Shown one piece after another: positions 17,499 through 25,936 of a stretch of DNA of 30,889 nucleotides. A program made the translations under genes and the position numbers. Location: positions 1-30,889 of the forward strand of contig NZ_LSJI01000162.1 of assembly GCF_001557235.1 (NCBI RefSeq), written 5' to 3'. The number at the start of each line of letters is the position of its first letter. Within the stretch, counting starts at the first letter, position 1. The stretch comes from Phenylobacterium sp. CCH9-H3. Lineage in GTDB: Bacteria; Pseudomonadota; Alphaproteobacteria; Caulobacterales; Caulobacteraceae. The notes beneath the pieces were generated by a model. It ran no database searches and was not told where the DNA came from. It saw only the letters and a program-made list of their open reading frames with translations.

Positions 17499-19295
17499 AT
17501 GCCTTTTCCGACCACCCATCCGGCGCTGGCCCAGGCGCTCGGCGCCCAGGGCTATCGCGAGCCGACTCCCGTGCAGGAGGCCGTGCTGGCCGCCGAGCCC
17601 GGCCGCGACCTGCTGGTCTCGGCGCAGACCGGGTCGGGCAAGACCGTCGCCTTCGGCCTGGCGGCAGCCGAGCCGCTGCTGGGCGAGGCCGCGCGGTTCG
17701 ACCGTGCGGCGGCCCCGCTGGCCCTGGTGATCGCCCCCACCCGCGAACTGGCCCTGCAGGTCAGCCGCGAACTGGAGTGGCTGTACCGTGAGGCCGGCGC
17801 CGTCATCGCAACCTGCGTCGGCGGGATGGACGCTCGGCGCGAGCAGCGGGCCCTGGCCATGGGTTCGCACATCGTGGTGGGCACCCCGGGCCGCCTGCGC
17901 GACCACCTGGAGCGCGGCAACCTGGACCTCGGCTCGCTGAAGGTCGTCGTCCTCGACGAGGCCGACGAGATGCTCGACATGGGCTTTCGCGAGGATCTCG
18001 AGGAGATCCTGGATACGACGCCGGCCGAACGCCGCACCTTCCTGTTCTCGGCCACTATCGCCAAGGAGATCGCGTCGCTGGCCAAGCGCTACCAGCGCGA
18101 CGCCGTGCGCATCGACACCATCCGCCGCGACGAGGCCCACGGCGACATCGAGTATCGCGCCGTCCGCGTAGCGCCGAACGAGGTGGAGAACGCGGTGGTC
18201 AACCTGCTGCGCTACTTCGAGAGCCCCGGCGCCCTGATCTTCTGCGCCACGCGCGAGCGGGTGCGGCACCTCTACGGCAGCCTGCGGGAGCGCGGCTTCG
18301 CAGTGGTCCAGCTCTCGGGCGAGCTGTCGCAGAAGGAACGCTCGGATGCGCTGCAGTCCCTGCGCGACGGCCACGCCCGGGCGTGCATCGCCACCGACGT
18401 GGCGGCCCGGGGCCTCGACCTGCCCGAGCTGGGGCTGGTGATCCACGCCGACCTGCCGTCAAATACCGCCGCCCTCCTGCACCGCAGCGGCCGGACGGGC
18501 CGCGCGGGCCGCAAGGGCACGTCCGTGGTCCTCGTGCCGCATACCAAGCGCCGCCAGGCCGAGCGCCTGCTGCAGCTCGCCAAGCTGGACGCCGAATGGT
18601 CGGGCGCGCCGCTGGCCGAGGAGATCCGCGCCAAGGATCAGGCCCGCCTGCTGGAAAGCCCCCTGCTGACCGAGGAGCCCAGCCCGGAAGACCTGGAGCT
18701 GGCCAAGCGCATCCTGGCCGACCGCAGCCCGGAGGCCGTGGCCGCCGCCCTGATCCGCCTCCACCGCTCGCGCCTGCCCGAGCCGGAGGAAATGTTCGGC
18801 GACGTACCGGGCCACGACCGCGGCGCCGACCGGGGCCCGCGCCCGCCGCGACCGGAACGCGCGCCGCGCGAGGAACTGCCCGGCGTCAGCGACGGGACCT
18901 GGTTCCGACTGCCGGTCGGCCGCTCGAAGAACGCAGACCCCAAGTGGCTGGTGCCGCTGATCTGCCGCCTCGGCCACGTGACCAAGAAGGACATCGGGGT
19001 CATCCGGATCTTCGATCACGAGACCAAGTTCGAGATCAGCAAGGAGGCCGAGCCGCGTTTCCGCGAGGCGGTCAAGGCCGCCGCCGACGCCGGCGAGATC
19101 CGGATCAACCCAGGCAGCCCGCCCGGCGCGGCGCCCGAACGGTCAGGCCCCAGGCCGCCCCGGCCCGCTGGCCCCCGGCCCGCTGGCCCGCGTTCGGCCG
19201 GCCCCCGGCCGGGCGGCCCGCGCAAGGACGGCCCGCCCCGCAAGGGTCCCCCGTCCAAGCGCGGCAAGGGCAAGCCCAACCAGGGCGGCTTCTAG
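17499..19295 (+). CDS. DEAD-box ATP-dependent RNA helicase with DbpA-type RNA-binding domain
   Basis: RNA helicase of 598 residues. Motifs in order: Q motif (YREPTPVQEAVL, about 22-34), I AQTGSGKT, II VLDEADEMLDMGF (about 151), III FSAT (about 183), V ATDVAARGLDLPE and VI HRSGRTGRAGRKG (about 327). After the core, residues about 465-530 (TWFRLPVGRSKNADPKWLVP) match the DbpA/CsdA RNA-binding domain, and residues about 540-598 are a Gly-Pro-Arg low-complexity tail. Roles in ribosome assembly or cold-shock RNA unwinding are likely for this class; the exact orthologue (deaD, csdA or other) cannot be fixed. AGGGA lies six bases before the ATG. It converges on the ABC ATPase gene, with three bases between the stops. 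Confidence 0.94.
   Translation: MPFPTTHPALAQALGAQGYREPTPVQEAVLAAEPGRDLLVSAQTGSGKTVAFGLAAAEPLLGEAARFDRAAAPLALVIAPTRELALQVSRELEWLYREAGAVIATCVGGMDARREQRALAMGSHIVVGTPGRLRDHLERGNLDLGSLKVVVLDEADEMLDMGFREDLEEILDTTPAERRTFLFSATIAKEIASLAKRYQRDAVRIDTIRRDEAHGDIEYRAVRVAPNEVENAVVNLLRYFESPGALIFCATRERVRHLYGSLRERGFAVVQLSGELSQKERSDALQSLRDGHARACIATDVAARGLDLPELGLVIHADLPSNTAALLHRSGRTGRAGRKGTSVVLVPHTKRRQAERLLQLAKLDAEWSGAPLAEEIRAKDQARLLESPLLTEEPSPEDLELAKRILADRSPEAVAAALIRLHRSRLPEPEEMFGDVPGHDRGADRGPRPPRPERAPREELPGVSDGTWFRLPVGRSKNADPKWLVPLICRLGHVTKKDIGVIRIFDHETKFEISKEAEPRFREAVKAAADAGEIRINPGSPPGAAPERSGPRPPRPAGPRPAGPRSAGPRPGGPRKDGPPRKGPPSKRGKGKPNQGGF
19141..19260 (+). repeat. GC-rich in-frame repeats coding the helicase GPRP tail
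   Basis: Short imperfect repeats of the type GGCCC-CCGGCCCGCTGGCC encode units such as GPRPAGPRSAGPRPGGPR in the helicase C-terminus. Such Arg/Gly/Pro tails are common in DEAD-box proteins and may bind RNA. The number of units is likely to vary between strains through slippage. Confidence 0.7.
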
Positions 19296-19298
19296 CCT

Positions 19299-20246
19299 CT
19301 AGGCGTCGACCTTCGGCGCCGAGGTGAGCGAGACGAACACGTCCTCCAGGTCCGGGTCCTCGGTGGAGATGTCCCGGATGTGCAGGCCGGCGGCGCGGAT
19401 GGCCGCCAGCACCTGTTCGACGCTGGACTGGCCGGTGCGATAGGTCACCGAGAAACCGCCGGACTTCAGCAGCTTGGTCTCGAACCCGGGCAGGTTCGGC
19501 GCGGCGGGCAAGGGCTCCTCGGGCGTCACCAGCACCATCCGCGTGTCCATCCGGCGCAGCAGCGTGGTCGTGGGCTCGCACGCCACGACCTGGCCGCGGT
19601 TGATGATGGCGATCTGATCGCAGAGCTCCTGGGCCTCTTCCAGGTAGTGGGTCGTGAGCACGATGGTCACGCCCTTGCGGTTCAGCTCCAGCACGTAGTT
19701 CCAGAGCTGCTTGCGCAGCTCTACGTCCACGCCGGCGGTGGGCTCGTCCAGGATCAGCACCGGCGGGTTGTGCACCATGGCCTTGGCGACCATCAGGCGC
19801 CGCTTCATGCCCCCTGAGAGCTGGCGCACATAGGCCTTCGACTTGTCGGCCAGGCCCAGGGCGGCCAGCAGTTCGTCCGAGCGCCGCTCGGACTTCGGCA
19901 CGGCGTACATGCCGGCTGCGACCTCGAGCGCTTCCTTGGGCGTGAAGAAGGGGTCGGCGGCGATCTCCTGCGGCACCACGCCGATGGCGGCGCGGGCGTC
20001 GCGGGGCGCCTTGTCGATGTCGCGGCCCCAGATCGAGACCGTGCCGGAGGTCTTCTGGCAGAGGCCCGCCAGGATGTTGATGAAGGTCGACTTGCCGGCT
20101 CCATTCGGCCCCAGCAGGCCGAAGATCGAGCCGCGAGGGATCGCCAGGTCCAGGCCCTTCAGCGCCTGCATCTCCGGCGTGGTCTTGGTGGCGGCGTAGG
20201 TCTTGACGAGGTTCTTGGCCTCGATCGCGTATTCCGGAAGGTCCAT
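19299..20246 (-). CDS. ABC transporter ATP-binding protein, no permease nearby
   Basis: ABC ATPase of 315 residues. Walker A is LGPNGAGKST (45-54), the signature is LSGGMKRR (143-150), Walker B is VLILDEP (163-169) and the switch His is H200. The nucleotide domain resembles multidrug/ABC-2 export ATPases of the YadG/CcmA kind. A C-terminal extension of about 80 residues (from about 235) contains SGGFSVTYRTGQSSVEQVLAAI and ISTEDPDLEDVFVSLT; the DLEDVFVSLT ending is typical of ABC-2 drug-export ATPases. ABC-2 permease genes usually lie next door, yet none is visible on either side. The substrate is unknown. ATG with AGGA upstream. Confidence 0.9.
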   Translation of the reverse strand: MDLPEYAIEAKNLVKTYAATKTTPEMQALKGLDLAIPRGSIFGLLGPNGAGKSTFINILAGLCQKTSGTVSIWGRDIDKAPRDARAAIGVVPQEIAADPFFTPKEALEVAAGMYAVPKSERRSDELLAALGLADKSKAYVRQLSGGMKRRLMVAKAMVHNPPVLILDEPTAGVDVELRKQLWNYVLELNRKGVTIVLTTHYLEEAQELCDQIAIINRGQVVACEPTTTLLRRMDTRMVLVTPEEPLPAAPNLPGFETKLLKSGGFSVTYRTGQSSVEQVLAAIRAAGLHIRDISTEDPDLEDVFVSLTSAPKVDA

Positions 20247-20340
20247 GTCGTCCTGTCGTTGACGGCGAAAGCCGCGCTCGCATACCTAGGCGCGCGCCGA
20301 CCCCGCGCCAAGCGGGCGGCCCTCTAAGGTAACGAAGATC

Positions 20341-20628
20341 ATGGCCCGTAAAGCTGTCGCGAAGCCCAAAGTCGAACCGGCGCCCGCCAAGCCGGCGCTC
20401 ATCGTGGACGCGAACCCGCCCGAGGTGATCGTCGTGCGGACCGGCCGCATCGCCTGCGACGGCGTCGGCGGCGCCCTGGGCCATCCGCGCGTCTGGCTGG
20501 AGATGGGCGAGGCGACCTTCGTCGAATGCCCCTACTGCGACCGCCGCTTCGTGCTGGCGGCCGGCAGCGAGGGCCCGGAGGACGAGCGCCTGGCGCCGGG
20601 CGTGTATGAAGGGCCGCACGGGCACTGA
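20341..20628 (+). CDS. CHCC-type zinc-finger protein (NDUFS6-like)
   Basis: 95-residue protein with the zf-CHCC pattern: Cys39, His48, Cys63 and Cys66 in IACDGVGGALGHPRVWLEMG and ECPYCDRRF. This is the domain at the C-terminus of mitochondrial complex I subunit NDUFS6, and small alphaproteobacterial proteins of this type are regarded as its bacterial counterparts. The Ala/Pro/Lys-rich N-terminus (1-20) looks unstructured. A role in complex I assembly is inferred from the family. It is divergent from the ABC ATPase (94 bases between starts) and convergent with the quinone-reductase-like gene. ATG start, with AAGG 13 bases upstream. Confidence 0.86.
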   Translation: MARKAVAKPKVEPAPAKPALIVDANPPEVIVVRTGRIACDGVGGALGHPRVWLEMGEATFVECPYCDRRFVLAAGSEGPEDERLAPGVYEGPHGH

Positions 20629-20662
20629 GGCGCCCCGCTGCGCTCCAGGCCCTTGCTGCGCT

Positions 20663-21538
20663 TCAGGCCGGCAGGGCCTTGGCGATTGAAGCCGCGAGCG
20701 ATCCCGTCGGACGCCCGATCAGGCGGCCGAGTTGTTTGTCGTCGTCGAACAGCGCACCTTTCGCCGCCGCCGCGTCGGAGTCGGACAGCAGCGCGGCGAC
20801 AGCCTCGGGCAGGCCTGCGCCGATCAAGGCGGCCTTGAATTCGCCTTCGGGCAGATTCCGATAGCCGACGGGCTTGCCGGTCTGCCGAGCCAGTTCGGCA
20901 GCGAAGTCCGCCAGGGTGTAGCTCTCATCGCCGGCGAGCTCGTAGACCCGACCGGCCTGGCTCTCGGCCGACGCCAGGACCGTCGCCGCGGCGGCGGCGT
21001 AGTCGGCGCGCGGCGCCGAGGAGATCCGGCCTTCGCCAGCGCTGCCCATCAGCGCGCCGTGCGCCAGCGCCGCGGGGATCGAGGCCGTGTAGTTCTCGGT
21101 GTACCAACCGTTCCGCAGCAGGACATAGGGCAGGCCGGAGGCTGCGAGCGCCGCCTCGGTCTGGCGATGCTCCTCGGCCAGGCCCAGAACCGACGCGTCG
21201 GCGCGAAGCACGCTGGTGTAGGCGACCAACCCCACGCCGGCCTTCTTCGCCGCAGCGATGGCGTTCAGATGTTGCTGGACCCGCTGCCCGACGGCGTTCG
21301 ACGAGATCAGCAACAGCCGGTCGATCCCGGCGAAGGCGGCGTCCAGCGCTTCCGGCGCGGCGTAGTCGGCCTGCCGCACCTCGACGCCGCGCGCCGCCAG
21401 ATCAGCCAGGGCCGAGGGGGCGCGCGCCACCGCGACGATCTGGGCGGCCGACGTCGTCTGGAGCAGGTGCTCGATCACCAGCCGGCCCAGTTGGCCGCTG
21501 GCGCCGGTGACGAGGAGGCGAGGGATGGAGGTGGACAT
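20663..21538 (-). CDS. NAD(P)H-binding oxidoreductase, quinone-reductase-2-like (NmrA/SDR)
   Basis: Atypical SDR of 291 residues. The N-terminal dinucleotide-binding motif is LLVTGASGQLGRLV (8-21). The family then shows GIDRLLLISSNAVGQRVQQH and ALAASGLPYVLLRNGWYTENY, a pattern typical of the YtfG/QorB NAD(P)H:quinone oxidoreductase 2 group. It probably reduces quinones or binds NAD(P)H as a sensor; catalytic function is inferred. It is divergent from an HxlR-family regulator with 81 bases between the starts, the same arrangement as ytfG/ytfH in enterobacteria, so the regulator very likely controls it. ATG start at 21538 with no strong ribosome site. Confidence 0.88.
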   Translation of the reverse strand: MSTSIPRLLVTGASGQLGRLVIEHLLQTTSAAQIVAVARAPSALADLAARGVEVRQADYAAPEALDAAFAGIDRLLLISSNAVGQRVQQHLNAIAAAKKAGVGLVAYTSVLRADASVLGLAEEHRQTEAALAASGLPYVLLRNGWYTENYTASIPAALAHGALMGSAGEGRISSAPRADYAAAAATVLASAESQAGRVYELAGDESYTLADFAAELARQTGKPVGYRNLPEGEFKAALIGAGLPEAVAALLSDSDAAAAKGALFDDDKQLGRLIGRPTGSLAASIAKALPA

Positions 21539-21560
21539 GGGAGGGACTTTCGCGGTCTTG

Positions 21561-21587
21561 TTTCAAATTAAAGTCTCAAATAGAGAC
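21561..21587. promoter_or_regulatory. Candidate HxlR operator with palindrome and direct repeat
   Basis: In the divergent gap of the oxidoreductase and hxlR genes, a perfect inverted repeat GTCTC-AAATA-GAGAC lies at 21573-21587. TTTCAAAT (21561-21568) and TCTCAAAT (21574-21581) form a direct repeat offset by 13 bases. The stretch is clearly AT-richer than its surroundings. TTGTTT at 21559 and TAGAGA at 21582-21586 could act as weak promoter boxes for hxlR. Position and symmetry suggest the binding site of the adjacent regulator. Confidence 0.55.
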
Positions 21588-21603
21588 CGCCCACGAACCC
21601 CGT

Positions 21604-21610
21604 AAGGAGG
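21604..21610 (+). promoter_or_regulatory. Shine-Dalgarno fixing the GTG start of hxlR
   Basis: AAGGAGG lies nine bases before the GTG at 21620. It is the strongest ribosome site in the window and decides the non-ATG start of the HxlR regulator. Confidence 0.8.
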
Positions 21611-21619
21611 GTTATTTTC

Positions 21620-22039
21620 GTGCCCAGGTTACCTCCGGATAACCCCGCCGCCGCCGAGATGGCCGAACGGTTTGCGGGCTGGCAGGCGCAGGGCTTCGAC
21701 GCTGCGAGCTGCCCCGTGCGCAACGTGTTGGACCAGATCGGCGACAAGTGGACGACGCTGGTGCTGTTTTCCCTGGCGAGCGGCCCGCGCCGGTTCAGCG
21801 CGGTGCATCGCGCCACGCCCGACATCTCGAAGCGGATGCTGACCCAGACGCTGCGCAACCTGGAGCGCGACGGGCTGATCACCCGCCAAGTCTATCCGAC
21901 GAAGCCGCCCAGCGTGGAGTACGCGCTGTCACCGTCGGGGCTATCGGTGCTGGAGCCCCTGGCCGCGCTGGTGGCCTGGGCCGAGGCCCGCTTTCCCGAC
22001 ATCCAGCGGTCGCGGGCCGCCTTCGACGCGGCGGCTTAG
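21620..22039 (+). CDS. HxlR-family transcriptional regulator
   Basis: Winged-helix regulator of 139 residues. The HxlR signature is [20 protein letters not shown] (31-50), followed by the wing and recognition region ([24 protein letters not shown], about 69-92) and the C-terminal [20 protein letters not shown] dimer helix. Cys31 sits where redox-sensing family members (such as quinone or electrophile sensors) carry their reactive cysteine; it is the only cysteine, so sensing could occur by thiol modification. It is divergent from a quinone-reductase-like gene, a known HxlR arrangement. GTG start with AAGGAGG upstream. Its TAG overlaps the dnaN TAA on the opposite strand by four bases. Confidence 0.92.
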   Translation: MPRLPPDNPAAAEMAERFAGWQAQGFDAASCPVRNVLDQIGDKWTTLVLFSLASGPRRFSAVHRATPDISKRMLTQTLRNLERDGLITRQVYPTKPPSVEYALSPSGLSVLEPLAALVAWAEARFPDIQRSRAAFDAAA

Positions 22040-23154
22040 ACCCGCAGCGGCATCAGGATGTACTGGACGTCCGCGTCGGCGGGGTCGAGCACCAGGGCCG
22101 GATCGTTCGGGCCGCCGAAGCGCAGCTCCATCGAGCCGCCCGAGATCTGGTCGGTGATGTCCAACAGATAGCGAGCGTTGAACGACAGCTCGAATGGCTC
22201 GCCGTCGTAGGCGATCTCCAGCTCTTCCACCGCCTGGCCGGCTTCCATGTTGCGGACGGTCAGGACCACCCGCCCCGACTCGATGGCCATCCGCACCGAG
22301 CGGCTCTTCTCCGCCGAGATGGTGGCCACGCGGTCCACCGCCTGGGCGAACAGCTTGGCGTCGACCATCACCGTGCGGTTGTTATCCTTGGGGATGACGC
22401 GGGCGTAGTCGGGGAAGTTGCCGTCGATGACCTTGGAGGTCAGGGCCGCGCCGCTCATCTCCAGCCGCACCTTCTGGGGGCTGATCTGCAGGGTCACGTT
22501 CTCGCCCGCGTCCTCCAGCAGCCGACGCAGCTCGCCGATGGTCTTGCGCGGCACGATCACGCCCGGCGTGCCCGAGGCGCCTTCCGGCGCGGCCATGTCG
22601 GCCAGGGCCAGGCGCGAGCCGTCGGTGGCCACGGCGCGCAGGCGCGGGCTGCCGTCGACCACCACCGTGTGCACGTAGAGGCCGTTCAGGTAGTAGCGCG
22701 TCTCTTCGGCCGAGATCGCGAAACGGGTCTTGTCGATCAGGCGGATGAGGTCGTTCACGTCGACCTCCATCTGGCCCGAGAAGCCTTCGGCCGACATCAC
22801 CGGGAAGTCGCCGGCCGGCAGGACCGGCAGGTTGAACCGCGAGCGGCCCGCAGCCACGGTCAGGCGCGGATCCTCGCCCGTGAAGCTCAGCGAGACGTCG
22901 GCCCCCTCGGGCAGCTTGCGGACGATCTCGTACAGCGTGTGCGCCGGCGCCGTGATCTGTCCGGGCTGGTCCACCTGGGCCATGGCCTCGTCGATGATCT
23001 CGAGGTCGAGGTCGGTCGCGGAGAAGGTCAGCCGGTCCCGTTCGGCCGACAGCAGCACATTCGACAGGATCGGGATGGTGTTCCGGCGCTCGACGGCGCT
23101 TTGCACGTGTCCCAGCGCGCGGAGCAGCGCGGCGCGTTCGATCGTAAGCTTCAT
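22036..23154 (-). CDS. dnaN: DNA polymerase III beta subunit (sliding clamp)
   Basis: Ring-shaped processivity clamp, 372 residues, the usual length, with three DnaN subdomains. The N-terminus [32 protein letters not shown] is highly characteristic, as are [17 protein letters not shown], the [10 protein letters not shown] motif and the C-terminal MPLRV, which borders the partner-peptide pocket. ATG at 23154. The clamp binds the replicative polymerase and also MutS, which is coded elsewhere in this window. The gene is convergent with hxlR, the stops overlapping by four bases, and is preceded by a 182-base gap containing the grpE terminator. dnaA is not adjacent. Confidence 0.97.
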   Translation of the reverse strand: MKLTIERAALLRALGHVQSAVERRNTIPILSNVLLSAERDRLTFSATDLDLEIIDEAMAQVDQPGQITAPAHTLYEIVRKLPEGADVSLSFTGEDPRLTVAAGRSRFNLPVLPAGDFPVMSAEGFSGQMEVDVNDLIRLIDKTRFAISAEETRYYLNGLYVHTVVVDGSPRLRAVATDGSRLALADMAAPEGASGTPGVIVPRKTIGELRRLLEDAGENVTLQISPQKVRLEMSGAALTSKVIDGNFPDYARVIPKDNNRTVMVDAKLFAQAVDRVATISAEKSRSVRMAIESGRVVLTVRNMEAGQAVEELEIAYDGEPFELSFNARYLLDITDQISGGSMELRFGGPNDPALVLDPADADVQYILMPLRV

Positions 23155-23284
23155 TTCGGTCCCGGCTCGCCAATCGCCCGCCGTCGGCGAATCACCCGTG
23201 CCGGCGCGCGCCCCGAAAAGAGGGGACTTGCGACATTAGCGAAATCGCAACGCTGTGAAAGAGCGAGGCGGCCTCGCCCACAGC

Positions 23285-23312
23285 AAAACGCCCCACGAAG
23301 GCCGCGGGGCGT
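23285..23312 (-). terminator. Intrinsic terminator after hrcA-grpE
   Basis: Read on the minus strand, ACGCCCC and GGGGCGT form a 7-bp G/C stem around an 11-base loop and run straight into TTTT. The hairpin is 24 bases after the grpE stop, so it should end the hrcA-grpE transcript before dnaN. Confidence 0.75.
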
Positions 23313-23336
23313 ATCGCCGATGTCACGAAAGCGGGT

Positions 23337-23936
23337 TCAGGCGCGGGTATCGACCGAGCCGCCGGCGTCGGCGCCCTCGTCGGCGGCGTAGGGATTCGCT
23401 CCACCCTCGGGCTTGGGCGCGCCCGCGACCTTCGCCGCCACGACCACCATGGCAGGACGGACCAGCCGGCCGAGGAGCTCGTAGCCGGGCTGCAGCACCT
23501 GGATCACGCCGCCCGGCTCCACGTCGGTTCCCGGCTGCTCCATCATCGCCTGATGCTTGTGAGGGTCGAACTTCTCGCCTTTGGCCGGATCGATCTTCTT
23601 CAGGCCGTTGTTCTCGAAGGCGGTCTGCAGCGCCTTGGACGTCATCTCCACGCCGACGATGAAGTTCTTCGCCGGCCCGTCCACGTCCGCGGGAACCGAA
23701 GCCAGCGCACGGTCGAAGTTGTCGGCGACGCCAAGCAGGTCGCGGGCGAACTTGGTGATCGCATAGGCCCGGGCATCGTTCATCTCGCGCTCGGCCCGGC
23801 GCTTGGTATTCTCGGCGTCGGCGGCGTAGCGAAGCACCTGTTCCTTCAGCGCCTGGACCTCGGCCAGAAGGGCCGGCACGTCGGCATCCGTGCCGTCCGC
23901 GGGGTCGAGGTCGGCGGGCGTGTTGTCTTCGGACAT
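23337..23936 (-). CDS. grpE: GrpE, nucleotide exchange factor for DnaK
   Basis: Co-chaperone of 199 residues. The acidic N-terminus (1-20) leads into a long coiled-coil helix (about 22-70; LLAEVQALKEQVLRYAADAENTKRRAERE). The head domain follows, with the signature DPHKHQAMMEQPGTDVEPGGVIQVLQPGYELLGRLVRPAMVVVA (split across about 124-168). The C-terminal tail is Ala/Gly/acid-rich. It lies 16 bases after hrcA on the same strand, and the hrcA-grpE pair is the known Caulobacter arrangement. dnaK and dnaJ are not in the window. ATG start at 23936. Confidence 0.96.
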   Translation of the reverse strand: MSEDNTPADLDPADGTDADVPALLAEVQALKEQVLRYAADAENTKRRAEREMNDARAYAITKFARDLLGVADNFDRALASVPADVDGPAKNFIVGVEMTSKALQTAFENNGLKKIDPAKGEKFDPHKHQAMMEQPGTDVEPGGVIQVLQPGYELLGRLVRPAMVVVAAKVAGAPKPEGGANPYAADEGADAGGSVDTRA

Positions 23937-23952
23937 AGCTCTGGTCGTATCC

Positions 23953-25020
23953 CTAAGTGTTCATCACCTGGCCAAGCACGCGGGCAGTGTAATCCACCAA
24001 CGGTATGATCCGGGCATAGTTCAGTCGGGCGGGGCCGATCACGCCGATCGCGCCCACGACTTTCTGGGCGCCCGTCATATAGGGCGCGGCGATCACAGCG
24101 GAACCCGAAAGGGAAAAGAGTCGCGTTTCCGCGCCGATGAAGATTCGCACCCCCTCGCCGTCGCGCACGCCGTCCAGCAGCTGGATCAGCTGTTCCTTCT
24201 GCTCAAGGTCCTCGAACAGGGACCGGACGCGCTCGAGATCCTCCAGGGCGTCGCGGTCCTCCAGCAGGTTGGCCCGGCCGCGCACGATCAGCGCCCGCTC
24301 CTCGGCCTCTCCGCCGCCCCAGGCCGCGAGCCCGTCCTCCACCAGCTTGGCGGCGGTGGCGTCCAGTTCCTGCCGGGCGCGATCCAGTTCGGCGCGCAGG
24401 TCGGCCTTGGCTTCGCCGAGGGTGCGGCCGCGAAGCCGGGCGTTGAGGAAGTTGGAGGCCTCCTGCAGCGCCGAAGGGGTTACGCCGGCCGGCAGGCGGA
24501 TCAGCCGGTTCTCCACCGAACCGTCGTCGAAGACCATGATCGCCAGGGTGCGGTCGCCGGAGAGCTGGACGAACTCCACGTGCGTCACGCCCGCATCGCG
24601 CATCGGCGTCACCACCACGCCCGCGCCCCCGGCCAGGCCGGAAAGGATCTTGGAAGCCTCGTTCAGCGCGTCCTCGTAGTTCCGCCCGTGCGCCTTCAGC
24701 CGCGCTTCGATGTTGCGCCGCTCCTCGTCGCCGACGTCGCCCACCTCCATCAGGCCGTCCACGAACAGCCGCAGGCCCGCATGCGTGGGCAACCGCCCCG
24801 CGCTGACATGCGGCGCGCCCAGCAGGCCCAGTTGCGTCAGGTCCTGCATGGTGTTGCGGATCGAGGCCGGCGAGAGCGAGACCCCGGCCTTCGAAAGGGT
24901 GCGCGAGCCGACTGGCTCGCCGGTTTCCAGATAGCTCTCCACGATCCGGCGAAAGATCTCCCGAGCCCGGGAGTCCATGTCGGTGAGCGTGGGCCCATGC
25001 GAGAACAGCGTCGGTGGCAC
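23953..25020 (-). CDS. hrcA: Heat-inducible transcription repressor HrcA
   Basis: Repressor of CIRCE-controlled chaperone genes. The N-terminal winged helix contains [20 protein letters not shown] and [22 protein letters not shown]. The GAF-like effector domain has [20 protein letters not shown], and the conserved C-terminus ends [29 protein letters not shown] chose the GTG at 25020 (355 residues) since alphaproteobacterial HrcA proteins carry a short lead before the winged helix; an ATG at 24978 would also leave the helix intact. No CIRCE element (TTAGCACTC-N9-GAGTGCTAA) is seen in the window, so the operon is not obviously under its own product. Confidence 0.94.
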   Translation of the reverse strand: MPPTLFSHGPTLTDMDSRAREIFRRIVESYLETGEPVGSRTLSKAGVSLSPASIRNTMQDLTQLGLLGAPHVSAGRLPTHAGLRLFVDGLMEVGDVGDEERRNIEARLKAHGRNYEDALNEASKILSGLAGGAGVVVTPMRDAGVTHVEFVQLSGDRTLAIMVFDDGSVENRLIRLPAGVTPSALQEASNFLNARLRGRTLGEAKADLRAELDRARQELDATAAKLVEDGLAAWGGGEAEERALIVRGRANLLEDRDALEDLERVRSLFEDLEQKEQLIQLLDGVRDGEGVRIFIGAETRLFSLSGSAVIAAPYMTGAQKVVGAIGVIGPARLNYARIIPLVDYTARVLGQVMNT

Positions 25021-25064
25021 GGCGGTTTTCAGCGGCCTCTCTGGCCCATGGACGGCGTCATCGC

Positions 25065-25072
25065 GATCTAGG
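25065..25072 (-). promoter_or_regulatory. Possible -10 box for hrcA
   Basis: On the minus strand CCTAGATC matches seven of eight positions of the Caulobacter housekeeping -10 consensus GCTANAWC, about 45 bases before the hrcA GTG. No well-spaced -35 was found, though a TTGCGC lies further upstream. The 101-base hrcA/rph gap must also carry the rph promoter. Confidence 0.35.
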
Positions 25073-25121
25073 ATAAGCGCGGCCCGAACCGGCGCAAGCC
25101 GCACCCGAAAGACCCTCGCAC

Positions 25122-25835
25122 ATGCGCCCGTCCGAACGCACCCCCGATCTGCTGCGCCCGATCACCCTGGAGACCGGGGTCACCCGCTATGCGGAAGGCT
25201 CGTGCCTGATCACCGCCGGCCACACCAAGGTGCTGGTGACCGCCAGCCTGGAGGAGGGCGTCCCCGGCTTCCTGCGCGGCAAGGGCCAGGGCTGGGTCAC
25301 CGCCGAGTACGGCATGCTGCCCCGCGCCACCCACACGCGCGGCCGCCGCGAAGCTGCCCAGGGCAAGCAGTCGGGCCGCACCCAGGAGATCCAGCGCCTG
25401 ATCGGCCGCTCGATGCGCGCGATCATCGACCTGAAGGCGCTGGGCGAGCGCCAGATCACCCTGGACTGCGATGTGCTGCAGGCGGACGGCGGCACGCGCA
25501 CCGCCTCGATCACCGGGGCCTGGGTCGCGCTGCGGCTGGCCACGAAATACCTGCTCGACGAGGGCGTCATCGCCACCGACCCGATCCTGGACCAGGTGGC
25601 GGCGGTGAGCTGCGGGATCTTCACCGGCACGCCGGTGCTGGACCTGGACTACGAAGAGGATTCCAACGCCGAGGCCGACGCGAACTTCGTGCTGACCGGA
25701 TCGGGCGACATCGTCGAGATCCAGGCCACGGGCGAAAAGCGCGGCTTCAGCCAGGCCGAGTTCGAGGCCCTGTTTTCGCTCGCCCGCAAAGGGATCGGCG
25801 AGCTATGCGAGATGCAGCGGGCCGCGACGGCCTGA
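25122..25835 (+). CDS. rph: Ribonuclease PH
   Basis: Phosphorolytic 3'-5' exoribonuclease that trims tRNA precursors; 237 residues, full family length. Signatures include [58 protein letters not shown] with the phosphate-binding arginines, and [16 protein letters not shown]. It forms a hexameric ring in known members. ATG start, divergent from hrcA. In many alphaproteobacteria rdgB and hemW lie close downstream; here a hairpin terminator and 3.2 kb of other genes intervene. Confidence 0.97.
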   Translation: MRPSERTPDLLRPITLETGVTRYAEGSCLITAGHTKVLVTASLEEGVPGFLRGKGQGWVTAEYGMLPRATHTRGRREAAQGKQSGRTQEIQRLIGRSMRAIIDLKALGERQITLDCDVLQADGGTRTASITGAWVALRLATKYLLDEGVIATDPILDQVAAVSCGIFTGTPVLDLDYEEDSNAEADANFVLTGSGDIVEIQATGEKRGFSQAEFEALFSLARKGIGELCEMQRAATA

Positions 25836-25855
25836 ACCAATCCCGGAATCGAAAA

Positions 25856-25883
25856 CGGCGCCGCCCAGCCAGGGACGGCGCCG
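25856..25883 (+). terminator. Terminator-like hairpin after rph
   Basis: CGGCGCCG at 25856-25863 and 25876-25883 pair over 8 bp, extended by CCC/GGG past one bulged A, giving a very stable stem 20 bases after the rph stop. It is preceded by GAAAA and followed by CTTGCGTT, so the U-tract is weak. It probably ends or attenuates the rph transcript. Confidence 0.6.
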
Positions 25884-25936
25884 CTTGCGTTCGGGGTCCC
25901 GGCATCGCCTATGGCGAGGCCGTGGCCTTCGTCGGA

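Noticed and set aside
16332..18446. A 704-codon minus-strand open frame across glnD and the helicase
   Set aside because: Both plus-strand genes are unambiguous by motif; the antisense product is compositionally biased.
23205..23225. CCCC-GAAAAGA-GGGG hairpin upstream of dnaN
   Set aside because: Only four pairs with a seven-base loop; too weak to call regulatory.
25021..25121. CIRCE element in front of hrcA
   Set aside because: No TTAGCACTC-N9-GAGTGCTAA or close variant was found in the hrcA/rph gap.
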